Below are positions 22,586 through 26,304 of a stretch of 26,304 bases of DNA, one piece after another (position 1 is the first letter of the stretch; every line of letters begins with the position of its first letter). The notes below the pieces were generated by a model. It saw only the letters and a program-made list of their open reading frames with translations, ran no database searches and was not told the DNA's origin. The position numbers were made by a program, and so were the translations under genes. Source of the stretch: Christensenella sp. UBA1214 (GTDB lineage: Bacteria; Bacillota; Clostridia; Christensenellales; CAG-138); assembly GCA_002309375.1 (NCBI GenBank), contig DBXK01000050.1, forward strand, positions 1 to 26,304, read 5' to 3'.

Positions 22586-23872
22586 ATGACAGAATTTGAA
22601 ATGGATCTTCCCGAAGTTTCTGCGGAGCGGGCATATAAACTGATGCTGAGCCTCGCAAACGAGCGGGTCAGCTGCACCGGCGCGGAGACAAAGGCCGCGG
22701 AAAGGCTGAAGGAGGAGGCGGAGTCCGCCGGCGCAGAATGCGCGATCGAGACCTTCGAGGCTTCGTGCGGACGCGTTGAGGAAGCGACGCTGACCGTCCT
22801 CGAGCCCTATGAAAAGGAATACACCGTCACGGGTTACATCCGTTCAGGATCGACGCCGGAAGAGGGGCTTGAGCTGGAGCTCAGCTATGTTGAGGACGCC
22901 CTCGAGGCGAACCTCGTCGGCGCGGCCGGGAAGGCCGTGCTCGTCAACGGAAGGGTCGGTTACGCGATGTACGAGCGGCTCCAGAAGGCCAAGCCTGCGG
23001 CGATCATCAGCTATTCCGGCACGATCTACGACAGGGAGGGCGAAACGGATCTCGATATACGCAAGCTGCGCGAGACCTATTCCGGCGCATTCGGCGATAA
23101 TATCATGCTGAACCTGCGCGCGAGGGATGCGCTCGAGATGGTCACCCTCGGCGCTTCGAAAGTAAGGCTTAAGGTGAAGAGCAGGCGCTTTAACGGTTAT
23201 TCGCGGAATGTCTGCGCGGTGATCCCCGGAACGGAGTTCCCGGACGAGATCGTTTCCTTCGGCGCGCATTACGACAGCGTTGAATTCTCCACCGGTTCAT
23301 ATGATAATATGTCCGGTTCGGTGATCATAATGGAAATGCTGCGTTATTTCCTGAAGAATCCGCCGAAGCGCACCGTAAAGATCAACTGGTACGGCAGCGA
23401 GGAGCAGGGGCTTCTCGGCAGCAAGGCCTGGACCGCGGCGCATAAGGACGAGCTTGAAAAGCATGTGCTGATGATCAATGTGGACGTCGCCGGCCCGATC
23501 CTCGGCTCCGAGAAGATCTTCACGATGGGCGCCGAGCCGCTGAAGAATTACGTCGATGCGATGATGAAGGAGATGGGCAGGGCCGTGGAGGTCAAGGAGC
23601 ATGTTTATTCGAGCGACAGCGTGCCCTTCGCCGATAACGGTGTTCCGGCTGTCAATTTCTGCCGCTTCGCATCGCAGGGAGCGGGCTATATGCACGACCG
23701 CCGCGACGATCCCGCCCTTGCGTTCATGTCCGCAAAGGCGCTCGATATAACGCTCCAAAACGTGCTCGCGTTTTCAAAACGCGTCGTCAACGCCCCGGTC
23801 TTCCCGATCGAGAAGAAGATCTCCGATTCGATGAAGGACAGCGTGGACAAATATCTCTTCCGCAAAAAGTGA
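22586..23872 (+). CDS. M28-family zinc metallopeptidase, cytoplasmic
   Basis: This 428-residue co-catalytic dizinc peptidase has all M28 ligands in order: His228 and Asp230 (AHYDSV), Asp240 (SYDNMSGS), catalytic Glu272 with Glu273 (GSEEQGLLGS), Asp300 (NVDVAG) and His370 (YMHDRRDD). A segment at about 85-200, inserted before the catalytic core, resembles a PA-type domain (LVGAAGKAVLVNGRVGYAMYERLQKAKPAAIISYSG). No signal peptide or membrane helix is seen, so it should act inside the cell as an aminopeptidase on imported or internal peptides. It starts at ATG 22586 with AAAGGCGG about 9 bases upstream. It lies between two MATE genes on the same strand and ends before a strong terminator. Exact specificity is unknown. 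Confidence 0.92.
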   Translation: MTEFEMDLPEVSAERAYKLMLSLANERVSCTGAETKAAERLKEEAESAGAECAIETFEASCGRVEEATLTVLEPYEKEYTVTGYIRSGSTPEEGLELELSYVEDALEANLVGAAGKAVLVNGRVGYAMYERLQKAKPAAIISYSGTIYDREGETDLDIRKLRETYSGAFGDNIMLNLRARDALEMVTLGASKVRLKVKSRRFNGYSRNVCAVIPGTEFPDEIVSFGAHYDSVEFSTGSYDNMSGSVIIMEMLRYFLKNPPKRTVKINWYGSEEQGLLGSKAWTAAHKDELEKHVLMINVDVAGPILGSEKIFTMGAEPLKNYVDAMMKEMGRAVEVKEHVYSSDSVPFADNGVPAVNFCRFASQGAGYMHDRRDDPALAFMSAKALDITLQNVLAFSKRVVNAPVFPIEKKISDSMKDSVDKYLFRKK

Positions 23873-23887
23873 TCGACCGATATTCGG

Positions 23888-23910
23888 GAGCGGGCTCTGC
23901 CCGCTCTTTT
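23888..23910 (+). terminator. Intrinsic terminator after the M28 peptidase gene
   Basis: A perfect 8-bp stem, GAGCGGGC/GCCCGCTC, has a TCT loop and is followed by TTTTATATTTT. It begins 15 bases after the stop codon. Confidence 0.88.
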
Positions 23911-23927
23911 ATATTTTCGGCGTTACG

Positions 23928-23958
23928 TTGAAAAACCGAAAAAAACCTTGAAAATCCG
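23928..23958 (+). repeat. Two 11-bp direct repeats at the second MATE promoter
   Basis: TTGAAAAACCG (23928-23938) and TTGAAAATCCG (23948-23958) match at 10 of 11 positions. They are 20 bases apart, close to two helical turns. The downstream copy includes the -35 box. This could be a regulator binding site or simple coincidence in an A-rich stretch. Confidence 0.45.
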
Positions 23959-23975
23959 CGCCGTTGTGCTATAAT
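23948..23975 (+). promoter_or_regulatory. Promoter of the second MATE gene
   Basis: TTGAAA (23948-23953) and a perfect TATAAT (23970-23975) are separated by 16 bases. The start site is expected near 23982, about 28 bases before the GTG start codon. Confidence 0.78.
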
Positions 23976-24009
23976 CGAATCAAAACAGAGTTAAGAAGGT
24001 CGATTTGAA

Positions 24010-25461
24010 GTGAGTACAGCGGTCAAGAAGAGATTTCATGGCGCCCGGCGCGATGTGGACATGACGCAGGGCAGTATCGTAAGGCATATCATAACTTTCG
24101 CACTGCCGCTGCTCGTCGGCAATATTTTCCAACAGCTTTATAACACGGTCGACAGCTGGGTCGTCGGCAACTATGTCAGCAACCAGGCCTTTGCCGCTGT
24201 CGGCAACGTCGGGCCGATCATGAACACGCTGATCGGCACTTTTATGGGTCTCAGCGCCGGCGCCGGCGTCGTCATTTCCCAATACTACGGAGCAAAACAA
24301 TTCGACAGAGTTCAGGATACCGTTCATACGGCGATCTTTCTGACGCTGATAATGGGCATTGCTTTCACCGGGATCGGCATCGCCATGACGCCGTTCATGC
24401 TTTCCCTCATGAAAACGCCCGCGGAAGTGCTGCCGGAGGCGACGACATATCTGCGGATCTATTTTTCCGGGATCACCGGACTGATGTTTTATAACATAGG
24501 CTCGGGCATCATGCGCGCCGTCGGCGATTCGCAGCGCCCGTTCTATTTCCTCGTTGTTTCCGCCGTGACGAACACGATCCTCGACCTCGTATTCGTGCTC
24601 GTTTTCAAGATGGGCGTCGAAGGCGTTGCCCTCGCGACGATCGGCGCGCAGTTCCTTTCCGCCGCGCTCGTGATCAGGACGCTGATGCGCTCCGACAACT
24701 GCACGAAGCTGCATCTCAAAAAGCTCAGGATCCATGGCGAGATGCTTAAAAAGATCCTGAAGGTCGGTCTCCCCGCGGCGCTGCAGATGGCGGTCACTTC
24801 CTTCTCGAATATCTTCGTCCAGGGCTATATCAATCAGTTCGGCAACGACTGCATGAGCGGCTGGACCGCGTATGCGAAGATCGACCAGTTCCTGCTGCTG
24901 CCGATGCAGAGCGTTTCCCTCGCGGGAACGACCTTCGTCGGGCAGAACCTCGGCGTCGGGGATGCGAAGCGCGCGAAGAAGGGCATCAGCATAACCATGC
25001 TGATCTCCGTCGCATCGACCGCCGTGCTGATGATACCGGTGCTGATTTTCGCGGCGCAGCTCGTTGAATTCTTCAATGATAAGCCGGAAGTCATCCAATA
25101 CGGCTCGATGCTGCTGCGGCTGATTTCGCCGTTCTATGTGCTCTGCTGCGTCAACCAGGTCCTCGCCGGCGCTCTTCGCGGCGCGGGCGACAGCCGTACG
25201 CCGATGTTCATCATGCTCGGAAGCTTCGTGCTCTTCCGCCAGATCTATCTTTACATCATGTCCAACTATATCAGCAACACGATCCGCATGATCGCGCTCG
25301 GCTATCCCGCCGGGTGGCTGCTCTGCTCAACGATCACGCTGATCTACTTCTTCTGCTCCAAATGGGAAAAGCACAGGCTTGTCGACGACGGGAAGAAGAT
25401 CATGGCGGACGGGCCCGCAGAAGCATTTGACGAGGATGCGGGGGAGGAGAGCGAAGCATAA
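24010..25461 (+). CDS. MATE-family efflux transporter (second copy)
   Basis: This 483-residue MATE protein has about 12 membrane segments. It shares the layout of the copy at 21172: LPLLVGNIFQQLYNTVDSWVVG, GAGVVISQYYGAKQFDRVQ, NIGSGIMRAVGDSQRPFYF, FVGQNLGVGDAKRAKKG and GALRGAGDSRTPMF. It differs by a basic N-terminal extension (about 18 residues before MTQGSIVRHI) and an acidic cytoplasmic tail (EAFDEDAGEESEA). The start is GTG 24010 with AGAAGG about 11 bases upstream; an in-frame ATG at 24061 is the alternative. It has its own promoter and a terminator shared with the convergent gene. The substrate is unknown. The two copies are clearly diverged, so this is not a recent tandem duplication. 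Confidence 0.92.
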   Translation: MSTAVKKRFHGARRDVDMTQGSIVRHIITFALPLLVGNIFQQLYNTVDSWVVGNYVSNQAFAAVGNVGPIMNTLIGTFMGLSAGAGVVISQYYGAKQFDRVQDTVHTAIFLTLIMGIAFTGIGIAMTPFMLSLMKTPAEVLPEATTYLRIYFSGITGLMFYNIGSGIMRAVGDSQRPFYFLVVSAVTNTILDLVFVLVFKMGVEGVALATIGAQFLSAALVIRTLMRSDNCTKLHLKKLRIHGEMLKKILKVGLPAALQMAVTSFSNIFVQGYINQFGNDCMSGWTAYAKIDQFLLLPMQSVSLAGTTFVGQNLGVGDAKRAKKGISITMLISVASTAVLMIPVLIFAAQLVEFFNDKPEVIQYGSMLLRLISPFYVLCCVNQVLAGALRGAGDSRTPMFIMLGSFVLFRQIYLYIMSNYISNTIRMIALGYPAGWLLCSTITLIYFFCSKWEKHRLVDDGKKIMADGPAEAFDEDAGEESEA

Positions 25462-25580
25462 CGGACTTCCCGGTTTGAAGGGTGCCGCGGCTCGTGAAAG
25501 GGTTTGCGGCAAATCCCGGGCGATCCGGGAAGCCGAACGGCAATTCATTGATTTCCTCAGAAAAACGCCGGAAAGGATAA

Positions 25581-25611
25581 AAAACAGCCCGCTTGCGCGG
25601 ACTGTTTTTTT
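25581..25611. terminator. Bidirectional terminator between MATE and the convergent BMP gene
   Basis: AAAACAG-C-CCGC, a TTGC loop and GCGG-A-CTGTTTT form an imperfect stem (one C/A mismatch). It is flanked by an A-run on the left and a T-run on the right, so it can serve both strands. It lies about 120 bases after the MATE stop and 37 bases after the BMP gene stop. Confidence 0.75.
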
Positions 25612-25647
25612 GTTTGTTCAACTCAGAGGGGCAAAGCCCCGATCCGA

Positions 25648-26304
25648 TTACAGTATGTTGCCGTACTCGTTGACGGTGATGGTGACCTGGGGCATAGCGT
25701 CGATCGCGTTGCTGACCTTAACGGTGCCGTCGAACATGGCCTTAACGAGCTCCTTGTAGTTGTCCTGAGTGAAAGCATCGCTCCACTGGGTGGACTCCAT
25801 GGGGATCTGAACGTAGTTGAGGGTCGGATCGTCGCCGGAAACGAGGCCGAGGTTCTCGACCTTGCCGCCGAACTTGGACCATGCATCGTTGACGATGGTC
25901 TCGTTGAGAACGTTCTTAACGGTTGCTGCGAGGCCCTTCATCGCGGAGGTAACAGTCATACCTTCGGCGCCGAGGTTGTTGATGATAGCAGCCTGGTCGA
26001 CGTCAACACCGATGATCTTGGCGCCGGCCTTCTTGGCAGCTTCGGTAGCGGAAACGTAGATGCCGCCGCCGCAGGCGAAGACGACTTCAACGTTCTTCTC
26101 ACCGAACCAAACGTCCATAGCAGCGAGAACTTCGGGAGCGGGGCCGAAGGTGTTGCCGTAAACGTACTCAACGGTGACATCGTTGGCAATGCCCATCTCT
26201 TCAGCGGCAGCGTTGCAGCCCTGAACGAAACCGAAGCCATAGCGGACAACAGCGGGAACGGCCATGCCGCCGAGGAAGCCGAGGTGCTTATAGCCGAGCT
26301 TGAC
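25648..26304 (-). CDS. BMP-family ABC substrate-binding protein, C-terminal part (runs off right edge)
   Basis: The last 218 residues of a BMP/PnrA-like basic membrane lipoprotein are visible; the signal peptide and N-terminal domain lie beyond 26304. The frame is open to the edge (VKLGYKHLGFLGGMAVPAVVRYGFGFVQG), so the internal ATG at 26265 is not the start. Family features are the GFLGGM...YGFGFVQG segment, VVFACGGGIYVSATEAAKKAGAKIIGVDVDQ, and VTSAMKGLAATVKNVL. BMP proteins usually feed nucleosides to an ABC importer (YufNOPQ/Bmp type), which is inferred here. Codon use is strongly biased, as in oppA, which suggests high expression. The gene is convergent with the second MATE gene. Confidence 0.9.
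   Translation of the reverse strand, partial: VKLGYKHLGFLGGMAVPAVVRYGFGFVQGCNAAAEEMGIANDVTVEYVYGNTFGPAPEVLAAMDVWFGEKNVEVVFACGGGIYVSATEAAKKAGAKIIGVDVDQAAIINNLGAEGMTVTSAMKGLAATVKNVLNETIVNDAWSKFGGKVENLGLVSGDDPTLNYVQIPMESTQWSDAFTQDNYKELVKAMFDGTVKVSNAIDAMPQVTITVNEYGNIL

Noticed and set aside
21172..25461. Recent tandem duplication of the MATE gene
   Set aside because: The two proteins share motifs but differ throughout and in length and termini; they are old paralogues, not a fresh repeat.

Overview
The window looks like a chromosomal segment of a fermentative, anaerobic Clostridia-type Firmicute. Evidence: [FeFe]-hydrogenase maturases, the paired clostridial glgC/glgD genes, Gram-positive-type opp genes, purine-rich AGGAGG-like ribosome binding sites, several near-consensus sigma-A promoters (TTGACA/TATAAT, 16-17 bp spacers), and moderately high GC by eye. 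No tRNA, rRNA, CRISPR array, phage or insertion-sequence signature was seen. The order Oscillospirales/Christensenellales is only a guess.

Layout. (1) 1-2350, minus strand: a TM1266-family regulator, hydE and the N-terminal half of hydG, preceded by a promoter and a structured leader or small RNA that ends in an intrinsic terminator. (2) 2377-5330, minus strand: glgC-glgD plus a small NTF2-like protein; the terminator of this unit overlaps the -35 element of the hyd promoter. (3) 5438-10240, plus strand: mreC, mreD, a class B PBP (PBP2 type) and a HAD phosphatase, from a consensus promoter to a strong terminator. (4) 10526-19797, plus strand: an oligopeptide ABC transporter oppA-B-C-D-F followed by a DUF3899 membrane protein. 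(5) 19822-21094: tgt alone. (6) 21122-25611: two MATE exporters flanking an M28 metallopeptidase. (7) 25648-26304, minus strand: C-terminal part of a BMP-family lipoprotein, running off the right edge.

How the genes work together. HydE and HydG build the ligands of the hydrogenase H-cluster (H2 metabolism). GlgC/GlgD make ADP-glucose for glycogen. MreC/MreD/PBP2 belong to the elongasome for lateral wall growth. The Opp system imports peptides, which fits an amino-acid or peptide-using anaerobe.

The most unusual part is the opp operon. OppA (848 aa), OppB (424), OppC (516) and OppD (700) all appear much longer than typical family members, and OppF has a smaller insertion. The largest is a helical, charged segment of about 340 residues in OppD between the Q-loop and the ABC signature. 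The second most interesting feature is the terminator-ended leader upstream of the hydrogenase maturation genes. All family assignments come from reading motifs; no database search was run.
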